Assembly (NCBI GenBank): GCA_024643985.1
Contig: JAHELW010000288.1
Span: 1 to 34,531 of the forward strand
From: Myxococcales bacterium
Lineage (GTDB): Bacteria; Myxococcota_A; Polyangia; Polyangiales; Houyiibacteriaceae
DNA length: 34,531 nucleotides
Reading direction: 5' to 3'
Shown: positions 6,622 through 14,521 of the stretch, in pieces
How positions within the stretch are numbered: position 1 is the first letter of the stretch
Layout: every line of letters begins with the position of its first letter
Made by a program: the position numbers and the translations under genes
The notes under the pieces: generated by a model
What the model was told of the DNA's origin: nothing
The model's database searches: none
Seen by the model: only the letters and a program-made list of their open reading frames with translations

Positions 6622-6993
6622 GCGGAGAGGGAAGGACACGTTTTCGTAGTATTCGATTTGCGGCTCTCCGTTTGGGCCGTCGAAGACGACGGCGGCTGCA
6701 TCGATTCTCGCGTGGACGCGGCCGAGCTTCTGCTCGCGCAACCAAATCGCGGTTGCGCGCCGGATGCGCTGTAGCTTCTGGCGGCTGATCGTCTCGGCGG
6801 GAAACACCGGTCGCGCGCGCTTCCGCGAGCGAACCTCGCACACGACGAGGAGCGGGCCGCTTCGGGCGATCACGTCGAGCTCGAGCCGTCCGACGCGAAC
6901 GTTGCGGCCGCAAATCGTGAACCCGCGTCGTTCCAAGAGCGACGCGACGAGCGCTTCGCCGCTCCGAGCGAGCTCAGCTCTCCGGAGGTGTCG
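6619..6993 (-). CDS. YraN/UPF0102-family nuclease-fold protein, start unresolved
   Basis: The recognisable part is a YraN-type domain: a first helix (RRAELARSGEALVASLLERRG), then NVRVGRLELDVIARSGPLLVVCEVRSRK, which carries the restriction-endonuclease-like D...ExK motif as Asp plus Glu-Val-Arg, and a C-terminal helix/strand pair. YraN proteins are small, widely conserved and of uncertain role, probably nucleic-acid linked. The given right end is where homology begins, because no ATG, GTG, TTG or CTG exists in frame there. The only canonical starts are TTG 6936, which would delete the conserved first helix, and GTG 7227, which would overlap the Cys-rich lipoprotein gene by about 250 nt and add a basic Ala/Ser/Arg-rich tail. 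Possible explanations are true overprinting, a sequencing frameshift or a rare start. Confidence 0.72.
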   Translation of the reverse strand, partial: RHLRRAELARSGEALVASLLERRGFTICGRNVRVGRLELDVIARSGPLLVVCEVRSRKRARPVFPAETISRQKLQRIRRATAIWLREQKLGRVHARIDAAAVVFDGPNGEPQIEYYENVSFPLR

Positions 6994-7423
6994 CGAGCTC
7001 TTCGCGGACGCAGTAGCTTCCGCGCAAGCCGTCGCCTCCGGTCTCGAGGACTTCCTCGCACGTGAACCCGCCGGGGCACCCGCAGGTCGGAAGGCCGCTT
7101 CCGGCCGGTGCGCCGCATCGGCAGGAGCAGTAGACGCTTTCTGCGACTTCGGACGCGGTGACGCAGGTCGGGTCGGGGTCCGCCCCTTCGCACGCTTCGC
7201 TTTCGCCGACGATCTTGTTCGGGTCACCGTCTAGTTCTCGGACGAGGCAGACCCGAGTTGCGCATTGAACCGAGCTCGTCTCGAGATACGTCTCCGTGGC
7301 GAGGAACCCGCCCGCCGGTACCTGCTCCGGCACGCACGGATCGCCGACGCCGGTCCCCGAACATGCGGCGCCGAGCAGCACGACCGCCGCAAAACCCACC
7401 AATTCAAGCCATTTCCTACACAT
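6974..7423 (-). CDS. Cysteine-rich lipoprotein of unknown function
   Basis: The product of about 149 residues has a lipoprotein signal (basic CRKW, core LVGFAAVVLLG, lipobox GAAC) followed by a mature region with more than a dozen Cys, several in tight CxC patterns (YCSCRCG, TCGCPG), suggesting a disulfide-knotted surface domain like those in many myxobacterial secreted proteins. ATG 7423 is preferred over the adjacent GTG 7426 because AGGGGGG lies about 5 nt upstream. A promoter candidate is present at 7456-7485. Its 3' end overlaps the YraN-like frame, which implies coupling if both are translated. Confidence 0.75.
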   Translation of the reverse strand: MCRKWLELVGFAAVVLLGAACSGTGVGDPCVPEQVPAGGFLATETYLETSSVQCATRVCLVRELDGDPNKIVGESEACEGADPDPTCVTASEVAESVYCSCRCGAPAGSGLPTCGCPGGFTCEEVLETGGDGLRGSYCVREELATPPES

Positions 7424-7455
7424 CACGCCCCCCTAAGAAGCCCCCGGTCACCCTC

Positions 7456-7485
7456 AGCATAACGGCAATCCGAGATCGGACCCAA
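7456..7485 (-). promoter_or_regulatory. Candidate promoter of the Cys-rich lipoprotein gene
   Basis: TTGGGT (7485-7480), 18-base spacer, TATGCT (7461-7456) on the minus strand. Transcription would start near 7449 with a ~27-nt leader containing AGGGGGG before ATG 7423. Confidence 0.45.
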
Positions 7486-7620
7486 ACTTCCCCGGCCGCC
7501 CGGGGTCATACGGAAGAGTCACCGGGCAGGCCCACGCTCCTGCCTGTATTTGTCAGCTCCATGCGCAGGTTTCCAGTCTCAATTGCAGTCAGCCCGTCAA
7601 AAGCCCAATGGGACTATACC

Positions 7621-7650
7621 TTGACGACCCCTTGGGCTGCTTTCTATGAT
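7621..7650 (+). promoter_or_regulatory. Predicted sigma70-type promoter of the Glt-like operon
   Basis: TTGACG (7621-7626), 18-base spacer, TATGAT (7645-7650); each box has five of six consensus bases. The predicted start near 7657 gives a ~48-nt leader to ATG 7705. The rest of the 278-bp gap between 7424 and 7704 carries only this and the divergent lipoprotein promoter. Confidence 0.6.
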
Positions 7651-7704
7651 GGAACGCGAGCGAGCCGGAAGGGGCCGGTTTCGTTCGAATTTTTGGGGGA
7701 CTTT

Positions 7705-9342
7705 ATGAACTGGATCCGCTTCTGGGCGGTGCCTGTGTTGGTCTGGGGCCTGTGTGTAGGCGCACCGGCCGACGCGCAGGACATGAGCTTCGGTCTCGAG
7801 GAGACAGGGCAGAGCAAGGCACCCGTCAAGCTCGGCAAGCCTTCCAAGCGTCTGGCGCAGGCGCTGAGCGCGTTCGAGAGCAAGAAGTACGAGGAAGCTG
7901 CGATGGGCTTCGAGCGCGTCGCCGCAGGCAAGTCGAAGGACGGCCGCGGCAACCGCAACCGAGCTCAGTTCATGTTGGGGCAAACGCTCTACAGCATGGG
8001 TTACTACCAGTCTGCGCTCACCGTGTTCGACGACGTCAGCGCGCAGGGTCCGCGTCACCTGTTCTTCAGCGAGACGCTCGAATGGCTCGGCAAGCTCGCG
8101 TCGAAGCTGCCCGAGTCCTCCGGCATCATCGAGAAGGTCGGACGATACGGCGTCGGTGCGCTCGAGGAGTTCAAAGAGAAAGACCCCGGGCTCTACAACC
8201 AGCTCCTTTATCTGATGGGCCGGCACCTTTATTCACAGGCGTCGTTCCGGCAGGCCATCGACGTGTTTCAAGAGGTCGATCCCCGGGCCAAGCAGTACAC
8301 GTACGCGAAGTTCTTCGAGGGAATCTCCTTCATTCGCATGCGAAAGGCCCGTCCCGCCATCGCTTCCTTCCGCGCGATCCTCGAAGCGATCGATGCGGGC
8401 GACGTGAAGGGCGTCGACGAGGAGCGGATGGAAAACCTCGCTTGGATTTCCCTCGCGCGCGTCTACTACACCGCCGCCAACCAACAGAAGAAGAGCGGCC
8501 AGATCGACGGAACGCTGCTTGGGCAGTCGGTCGAGTCCTGGACCAAGGTCGAGCAGTCGAGCGAGTACTGGCTCGATTCGCTGTTCGAGTCCTCGTGGGC
8601 GTTTTTTCTGGCGGACGAGTACTCGCGCGCGCTCGGCAACGTTCACACGCTCTACTCGCCATACTTCACCGACGCGTTCTACCCCGAAGCGCTGGTGCTC
8701 AAGGCCGTCACGTTCTTCGTGAACTGCCAGGTCGACAACGCCGAGGCGACGGTCGCGAAGTTTCACGACCTCTATGATCCGGTGAAGCGCGAGCTCGACG
8801 CGGTGCTGCGGAAGCACCAGGACAATGCGGACTTCTTCGAGTTCCTCAGGAACGTACGAAGCGGGAGCGCCGAGCTGTCGCCTCGCGTTCGCCCGATCGT
8901 CTCGACTGCGCTCAGCGACCGTACCGTTCTTCAGCACCTCGAGTACGTCTCGCTACTCGACCAGGAAGAGGTCCGCCTCGAGAAGTCGGGAGAGAAGCTC
9001 AAGGGCTCGCCGATCGGTGGACAGATCCTCGAGGACATCGCACTCGCCAAAGCCTTTGCCGTCGACCAGGCCGGCGACCTGGCGCGCGGCCGGTACAAGC
9101 GGCTCATTCGGGAGCTCCGGGACCTGAGCCTTCAGGTCGATACCGTCGAGCTCGAGATCGCGACCTTTCGTCGCGGCCAGATCGATCAGGAGCTTCAACA
9201 GCAGATGACGCTCGCCAAACAATCGAGGGGCGGCGACGTCAACCCGGACGAGGAACACCAGTTGTGGCCGTTCAATGGGGAGTGGTGGCGAGACGAGCTC
9301 GGGTTCTATCGACAACAGGTGACTAACCTATGCACGCGCTAA
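7705..9342 (+). CDS. Periplasmic TPR protein, GltC-like
   Basis: From ATG 7705 (GGGGGA upstream) the product has 545 residues: a signal peptide (MNWIRFWAVPVLVWGLCVGA, cleavage near ADAQ), then helical repeats starting with a TPR-like stretch (ALSAFESKKYEEAAMGFERV), further TPR-type pairs such as FMLGQTLYSMGYYQSALTVF and HLYSQASFRQAIDVFQEV, and a long charged helical C-terminal half. It is first in an operon and overlaps the next gene by 13 nt. Family knowledge: GltC is the periplasmic TPR component that accompanies GltA/GltB in Myxococcus, with NfsC as spore-coat counterpart. The call rests on size, export, TPR content and position immediately before a GltD-like gene. The exact orthologue (GltC or NfsC) is not settled. 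Confidence 0.75.
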   Translation: MNWIRFWAVPVLVWGLCVGAPADAQDMSFGLEETGQSKAPVKLGKPSKRLAQALSAFESKKYEEAAMGFERVAAGKSKDGRGNRNRAQFMLGQTLYSMGYYQSALTVFDDVSAQGPRHLFFSETLEWLGKLASKLPESSGIIEKVGRYGVGALEEFKEKDPGLYNQLLYLMGRHLYSQASFRQAIDVFQEVDPRAKQYTYAKFFEGISFIRMRKARPAIASFRAILEAIDAGDVKGVDEERMENLAWISLARVYYTAANQQKKSGQIDGTLLGQSVESWTKVEQSSEYWLDSLFESSWAFFLADEYSRALGNVHTLYSPYFTDAFYPEALVLKAVTFFVNCQVDNAEATVAKFHDLYDPVKRELDAVLRKHQDNADFFEFLRNVRSGSAELSPRVRPIVSTALSDRTVLQHLEYVSLLDQEEVRLEKSGEKLKGSPIGGQILEDIALAKAFAVDQAGDLARGRYKRLIRELRDLSLQVDTVELEIATFRRGQIDQELQQQMTLAKQSRGGDVNPDEEHQLWPFNGEWWRDELGFYRQQVTNLCTR

Positions 9343-12300
9343 TCAGATCGAAGTACGCTGCGAGCCTTCTCTTCGGGTTGCTCGCCGTGGTGATGGGGGG
9401 CGAGGCGGCGGCGGAGCAAGCGCCGACGAGCACTGCCCCCATGTGCATTCCGCCGGATACCGAGCGGGCCATTGCCGCGTGTCCCGCGGGCGCCCGCAAA
9501 GAAGTCGCGAAGGAGGGTGGCAACGCGCCCGTTTCGCGAATGAAGGCGGCGGAGCGCAAGAAGACGCAGAGCAGCGGTCCGACCGGGCCCTCTCTTCAAA
9601 TCGACATGAGCACCCGGCTCGGTCGCGAGCAGACTCGCGCGCGCGCAGAGACCCTGCTCGAGAAAGAGATCGCGATTCTGCAGCGGCTCGTGAAGAACAG
9701 CCCTGCGGACGATCCGCGCCGGCCCGAGGTGCTGCTCCGGCTCGCGGAGACCCAGTTCGAAATGCAGATCGCAAAGACCGCCAAGGTGCGATCCTTCGAC
9801 GACCCGATCTACGAGGCGTGCACCCGGGACAAGGACAAGGCGCGCTGTAAGCAGGCGCGCGAGGGCCAGAAGGCTGCCGAGGCCGACCTCGACAAGGTGC
9901 GTTCGGACAGCATTCGAACCTACGCCACGCTCGTGCGCGACCACCCGAACTTCAAGCGCATGGACGAGGTGCTCTTCTCCCTTGCTTTCGCGCTGCAGGA
10001 GGTCGACCAGTTCGAAAAGGCGCGCTCCGTCTACAGGCGCCTGATCAAGGACTTCCCGAACAGCCGTTTCGTTCCGAACGCCTATCTCTCGTTCGCCGAG
10101 TACTACTTCAACGAGAGCGACATGGACGCCGCAGCGAAGTTCTATCGCAAGGTCGTCGAGTTCCCACCGAAGCGGAACTCGGTCTACGGCTACGCGCTCT
10201 ACAAGATCGCTTGGGTCGAGTACAACCGCGAGCGGTATCGGCAGTCGCTTCAAGGCTTCGTCGACATTCTCGAGTTCGCGCAGAAGAACAAGCACGCGAA
10301 CGACGCAAAGAACCTCGCGCGCCAGGCGCGCAAGGAGCTCGTGCTGCCATACTCGCGCTACGGCTCGCCCGGTAAGGCGCTCTCGTTCTTCCGCCGGTAC
10401 GCTCGAAACGACGCCGAGGCACACGAGATGCTCGAGAACCTCGCGGAGCTCTACTACGACACCGGCCAGTGGCCCCAGGCGATTACCGTCTACCACAAGC
10501 TGATGGCCGATTCGCCGCGCAGCAATTCGCTTTGTGACTGGCAGACCAAAGTCACCAACGCCGTCATCTCGTCCCGGCCGAAGCAGGATCAGATCGTCGA
10601 GCTGAAGCGCCTGGTCGACGTCTACAGGACTTTCAAGAAGGGCGGTAAGCCCCCGGCCAAAGTCCAGGCGTGTAAGGCCGAGACCGCCACGACGATGCTC
10701 TGGCTAGGCACTTCCTGGCATCGCGAGGCAATTGGCACCGACTCCGCCCCCGGCACCAAGAACAAAAAGACGATGTCGCAGGCAGCCGTCCTCTACCGGA
10801 CTCTCCTCAAGGAGTTCCCGGACATGGAGCGGATGGAGTTCCCGAACATCGACGAGCGCGACTGGCCGACCAAATACAAGATCTCGTATTTCTACGCGGA
10901 GCTGTTGTGGAAGATGGAAGAGTGGGGCCAGTGCGGACCCGCTTTCGATCACGTCGTCGAGCTCAATCCGCAGGGCGAGCTCACGAGTGACGCCGCGTAT
11001 GCCGCGGTGCTCTGCTACAACAACCTCTACCAGCAGCAGTACGTGCCGCGTGAGACGAAGACGAAGTTCGTCAGCCGCACGGACCAGAAGGCGATGAAGA
11101 ACGCCAAGGCGCAGCCAAAGAGCGAGTTCGCGCCGAAGAAGCTCACACCGCTCCAAGAGGGCATGCTCGAGGCCTTCAACCGCTACGTCTGCTACGTCGA
11201 CAAGGCGGACGACCTCGCCACGATCAAATACCGCCGCGCCCGCATCTACTACGAAGCGAATCGCTTCGAGGAGGCAGCGGTGCTGTTCCGCGACATCGCG
11301 TTCAATCACAAGGACAGCGAGCTCGCCGAGTACGCGGCAAACCTCTATCTCGACTGCCTCAACATTCTCGGGACGCAGGTCTCCCAGCCGAGAGTTGCCT
11401 GCGTGCAGGAGTTGAGCGCCTCGATCGACCCGATGTCGGCGTCCTTCTGCGGGACCGAAACGCTCGCCGAGGAGCATCCGGACCTCTGTGGGACGCTGAG
11501 CACGCTTCAGTGCCAGGTGCGGCGCAAGGAGGCGGAGATCTATCAGAAGACCGGCGAGTTCAAGAAGGCCGCCGCCACTTACGTTCGAATCTTCCGCCGC
11601 CACGAGGAGTGCGGCGAGATGGACGAAATGCTCTACAACGCCGCCATCAACTTCGAGGCGGCACACCTGCTCGGGCGCGCCATTCAAGTTCGCAGCGTCC
11701 TGATCGAGCGGTATCCGCAAAGCCAGCTCTCGAAGAAGGCGGTCTACCTCATCGGGCAGAACTTCCAGGCGCTCGCCTACTACGAGCAGGCTGCGAAGTA
11801 CTACGAGCAGTTCGCAAAGAAGTTCCCCGGCGAGGACGGCACGAGGTGCAGCGCCGAGGACAAGAAGAACGGCACCTGTCCGAATGCGATCGAGGGTCTC
11901 GAGCAGGCCACGTTCTTCCGGATCGGCCTCGGTGACGACAAGACCGCGATTCAAAACTCCGATCTCTTCGCGAAAAATTATCGGCGCAAGCTGCCTCGTC
12001 AGACCTCGCAGGTGTTCTTCTCGATCGGCTCGATCTACGAGCGCCAGCAGCGGTGGCTTCAGGTCATCACGCACTATCGCGAGTACCTCAAGAAGTACGC
12101 CAAGGTCGGGATGCCGCATCAGGTGATTCAGGCGCACACGGCGATCGGTCGAGCGCTCTGGGAGCTCAACCGGAAGAGCGAGGCCAGGTCGAGCTTCACG
12201 GCTGCCGTTCGAGCATGGGCGTCCGGGGCTCCGAAGCGGATCTCGGCTCTGAAAGCGTCCAAGGGGGACAAAGTGCTCTACCTCCGTCAGGCGCTCGACA

Positions 12301-12944
12301 GCGCAGCGGAGTCACAGTTCTACCTCTCCGAGTTCAAGTTTGCCGATTTCGAGAAGGTCGCGTTCCCGCAGTACCGTGGCGGAAAGAGCATGGCGCGCGT
12401 GAAGAAGTGGTCGGACACCGAGTTCAAGAAGTGGGTCAAGCGCAAACAGTCGGCTCTTCGCGCCGCCGAAGCCGACTACGCCAAGGTCGCGAGGATGACC
12501 GTCAACGCCGGCGGCGTTCAGATGAAGTCGGCGCCCTGGCAAATCGCAGCCGCGTCGCGAACCGGTGAGATGTACCGGAGCTTCGTCGACGAGTTCCGCG
12601 ACGCGCCGATCCCGCGTGAGATCGAACGGGACCCGGAGCTCTACGACATCTACGTAGGCGCGCTCGACGACGTCTCCGAGCCCCTGCAGCGCCAGGCGGT
12701 CGACAAGTTCGAGTTCTGTTTGAAGACGGCAACGCAGGTGCGCTGGTTCAACAAGTGGTCTCGCGCATGTGAGCACGAGCTCAACGGGCTCAATCCGACG
12801 AAGTACCCGGTCGCAGCGGAGCTTCGCGGCGCGCCGAATTACGTGAAGGCCACCGTCGGCGAGCCGGGTGTGGTCGACCTCGGCGCGATCAATCAGCAGC
12901 GCCTCAACACCGAAGATGCGGTTGCCAAGAGGGAGGGACCGTGA
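9330..12944 (+). CDS. Large periplasmic TPR protein, GltD/AgmU-like
   Basis: The 1204-residue product begins with a signal peptide (SKYAASLLFGLLAVVMGGEAAA) and consists largely of TPR and TPR-like helical pairs, e.g. YATLVRDHPNFKRMDEVLFSL, YRRLIKDFPNSRFVPNAYLSF and YRALYKIAW-type helices. The middle contains extra Cys residues that could form disulfides in the periplasm. Family knowledge: GltD (AgmU) of M. xanthus is a periplasmic TPR protein of about this size, part of the trans-envelope gliding complex; NfsD is its sporulation paralogue. ATG 9330 lies within the end of the GltC-like gene (13-nt overlap) with AGGTGA about 7 nt upstream, so the two are probably translationally coupled. Its stop overlaps the next gene's start (TGATG). 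Confidence 0.8.
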   Translation: MHALIRSKYAASLLFGLLAVVMGGEAAAEQAPTSTAPMCIPPDTERAIAACPAGARKEVAKEGGNAPVSRMKAAERKKTQSSGPTGPSLQIDMSTRLGREQTRARAETLLEKEIAILQRLVKNSPADDPRRPEVLLRLAETQFEMQIAKTAKVRSFDDPIYEACTRDKDKARCKQAREGQKAAEADLDKVRSDSIRTYATLVRDHPNFKRMDEVLFSLAFALQEVDQFEKARSVYRRLIKDFPNSRFVPNAYLSFAEYYFNESDMDAAAKFYRKVVEFPPKRNSVYGYALYKIAWVEYNRERYRQSLQGFVDILEFAQKNKHANDAKNLARQARKELVLPYSRYGSPGKALSFFRRYARNDAEAHEMLENLAELYYDTGQWPQAITVYHKLMADSPRSNSLCDWQTKVTNAVISSRPKQDQIVELKRLVDVYRTFKKGGKPPAKVQACKAETATTMLWLGTSWHREAIGTDSAPGTKNKKTMSQAAVLYRTLLKEFPDMERMEFPNIDERDWPTKYKISYFYAELLWKMEEWGQCGPAFDHVVELNPQGELTSDAAYAAVLCYNNLYQQQYVPRETKTKFVSRTDQKAMKNAKAQPKSEFAPKKLTPLQEGMLEAFNRYVCYVDKADDLATIKYRRARIYYEANRFEEAAVLFRDIAFNHKDSELAEYAANLYLDCLNILGTQVSQPRVACVQELSASIDPMSASFCGTETLAEEHPDLCGTLSTLQCQVRRKEAEIYQKTGEFKKAAATYVRIFRRHEECGEMDEMLYNAAINFEAAHLLGRAIQVRSVLIERYPQSQLSKKAVYLIGQNFQALAYYEQAAKYYEQFAKKFPGEDGTRCSAEDKKNGTCPNAIEGLEQATFFRIGLGDDKTAIQNSDLFAKNYRRKLPRQTSQVFFSIGSIYERQQRWLQVITHYREYLKKYAKVGMPHQVIQAHTAIGRALWELNRKSEARSSFTAAVRAWASGAPKRISALKASKGDKVLYLRQALDSAAESQFYLSEFKFADFEKVAFPQYRGGKSMARVKKWSDTEFKKWVKRKQSALRAAEADYAKVARMTVNAGGVQMKSAPWQIAAASRTGEMYRSFVDEFRDAPIPREIERDPELYDIYVGALDDVSEPLQRQAVDKFEFCLKTATQVRWFNKWSRACEHELNGLNPTKYPVAAELRGAPNYVKATVGEPGVVDLGAINQQRLNTEDAVAKREGP

Positions 12945-14230
12945 TGCGAATTCACAGCGTAGCGCTCATGGGCATGGCCTTCGTCGTCGCATGCGGCGGC
13001 GGAGGGGAGAGCACGGGAAGCTCGAGGACGACCGCGGCGCCGGCCGCAGACGTGGCGCGCACCGTAGGCGGAGAAGCGATCATGACCGCGGACGGAAGCG
13101 CGGTCAGCAAGAAGGCGCACAGCAAGTGGGAGTCGGCGCTCGACGACTTCGAGGCGAACGAAAAGAGCGGCTGGACCTCCGCGAAGTGCAGCTCGTCGGC
13201 CAAGTCCTTCGAGCGCGTGTCCGACGCCCAAGGCGGCGGTTTCGCCGAAGCCCACTACATGGCCGGGCTCGCCCTGTCACGATGCGGCGACTCGGGCGCA
13301 TACGACCACTACGAGCGGGCCCTCAAGGTCGACTCGAAGTTCTGCAAAGCGCGCGTTGCGCTCGGCCTTCGCGACCTCGAAAATGGGCGAACCAGAGACG
13401 CGAAGAGCGCGTTCGAGCGTTCGATCAAGGACGATCCGCAGTGCACGTCCGGGTACACGAACCTCGCCATCGTCCAGCGGTCGGAGGGCAACAACGCCGA
13501 GGCCCTCAAGAACCTCCGGCGCGCACTGGCGATCGAATCCGACTACCTCGCCGCCTTCAACCAGATGGCGTTGCTTCACTACGATCGGGGCCGTGCCGGC
13601 AAGCCCGCAGAGCTCGACCTCGCCGAGGTCGTCTGCAGGCAGGCACAGATGCTCGATGCCGACTACGCGCCGATCTACAACACCTGGGGCCTCATCAAAG
13701 TGTTCAAGGGCGACGTGATTTCGGCGCTTCGGTATTTCCAAAAAGCCATCACGCTCGATCCCGACCTCTTCGAGGCCCAGATGAATTTCGGCGGCGTGAC
13801 GATTTCCTTCCGCGGCTATCAGGACGCCCGAAAGGCCTTCGCGACGGCCGTGGCGCTCGAACCGGAAAGCTATGATGCCGTGGTCGGCCTCGGCACCGCG
13901 CTGCGCGGTCTCGGTCAGTTCGGCGAGGCGCAGCGTCAATACGAGCGCGCCAAGCAGATCGATGGAGGCCGGCCCGAGGCCTACTTCAACCTCGGTGTGC
14001 TCTATCAGGACTACATGTCGGGCTCCGTGGCGGACCTCAAGCAGGCGAAGGGCTTCTTCAACGAGTTCCTAAGGCGGGCAGGCAACCGCGCCGAATTCCG
14101 ATCGAGCGTGAAAGACGTGAGCACCCGGTGCGCCCAGAAGCCGAGCAAGAAGCGCGGCGCGCCGAGGTGCCGACCGGGCCGCATGCAGAACATCGACATC
14201 TCGATCGAGGCCATGCAGGTGGCGGGCTAA
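12944..14230 (+). CDS. TPR lipoprotein, GltE/AglT-like
   Basis: From ATG 12944 the product has 428 residues: a lipoprotein signal ending in VVAC followed by a Gly/Ser spacer (GGGGESTGSS), and from about residue 60 a series of TPRs (GLALSRCGDSGAYDHYERAL, NLAIVQRSEGNNAEALKNLR, NTWGLIKVFKGDVISALRYF, GTALRGLGQFGEAQRQYERA, NLGVLYQDYMSGSV). The tail is basic. Family knowledge: GltE (AglT) is an outer-membrane TPR lipoprotein of the Glt complex, encoded directly after GltD. The start overlaps the GltD-like stop (TGATG) with GGGAGGG about 6 nt upstream; a GTG three bases earlier is the alternative. Order, lipobox and TPR content together support the call. Confidence 0.8.
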   Translation: MRIHSVALMGMAFVVACGGGGESTGSSRTTAAPAADVARTVGGEAIMTADGSAVSKKAHSKWESALDDFEANEKSGWTSAKCSSSAKSFERVSDAQGGGFAEAHYMAGLALSRCGDSGAYDHYERALKVDSKFCKARVALGLRDLENGRTRDAKSAFERSIKDDPQCTSGYTNLAIVQRSEGNNAEALKNLRRALAIESDYLAAFNQMALLHYDRGRAGKPAELDLAEVVCRQAQMLDADYAPIYNTWGLIKVFKGDVISALRYFQKAITLDPDLFEAQMNFGGVTISFRGYQDARKAFATAVALEPESYDAVVGLGTALRGLGQFGEAQRQYERAKQIDGGRPEAYFNLGVLYQDYMSGSVADLKQAKGFFNEFLRRAGNRAEFRSSVKDVSTRCAQKPSKKRGAPRCRPGRMQNIDISIEAMQVAG

Positions 14231-14239
14231 GGAGGAAAC

Positions 14240-14509
14240 GTGGATTACAGGCTTTCTAAGTTCATTGCACAAACCCTCGTATTCGTTGCACTCCTTGCCG
14301 GAGTTTCCATGCTCTCGCTGCCCGCGGCGGCGCAGGACGGGCCTCCGTCCGAGACGACCTACGACTTCGAGGATGACCTCGTGACCGGTGACCTCGTTCG
14401 CCCGGATGGCGAGCAGCTGATCGTTCGGCGCCGCGGCCGACGGGCGTCTCTGATTCAGATTCGAGAGCACTTTATTCCCGAGATGCTGAAATCTGTGGAA
14501 GATTTGTAA
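14240..14509 (+). CDS. Small exported protein in the GltF/NfsF position
   Basis: This 89-residue protein starts at a GTG with a textbook AAGGAGG five bases upstream. A signal peptide or anchor (TLVFVALLAGVSMLSLPAAA, cleavage near AQ) is followed by an acidic stretch (TTYDFEDDLVTGDLVRPDG), a basic cluster (IVRRRGRRASLIQIR) and a C-terminus HFIPEMLKSVEDL. The mature part is about 55 residues. It lies between the GltE- and GltG-like genes, the slot of GltF/NfsF in Myxococcus; I make the link by position and export only. The charge segregation suggests a linear linker or regulator that binds a partner. Gaps of 9 and 12 nt to its neighbours place it firmly in the operon. Confidence 0.75.
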   Translation: MDYRLSKFIAQTLVFVALLAGVSMLSLPAAAQDGPPSETTYDFEDDLVTGDLVRPDGEQLIVRRRGRRASLIQIREHFIPEMLKSVEDL

Positions 14510-14521
14510 TGGGGGATTCGG

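Noticed and set aside
5099-6622. A 507-codon plus-strand open frame across the SRPBCC block
   Set aside because: It is antisense to two clear SRPBCC genes and the micro-lipoprotein, has no domain, and its ends run through both 70-bp repeats. It is open only because of GC-rich codon bias.
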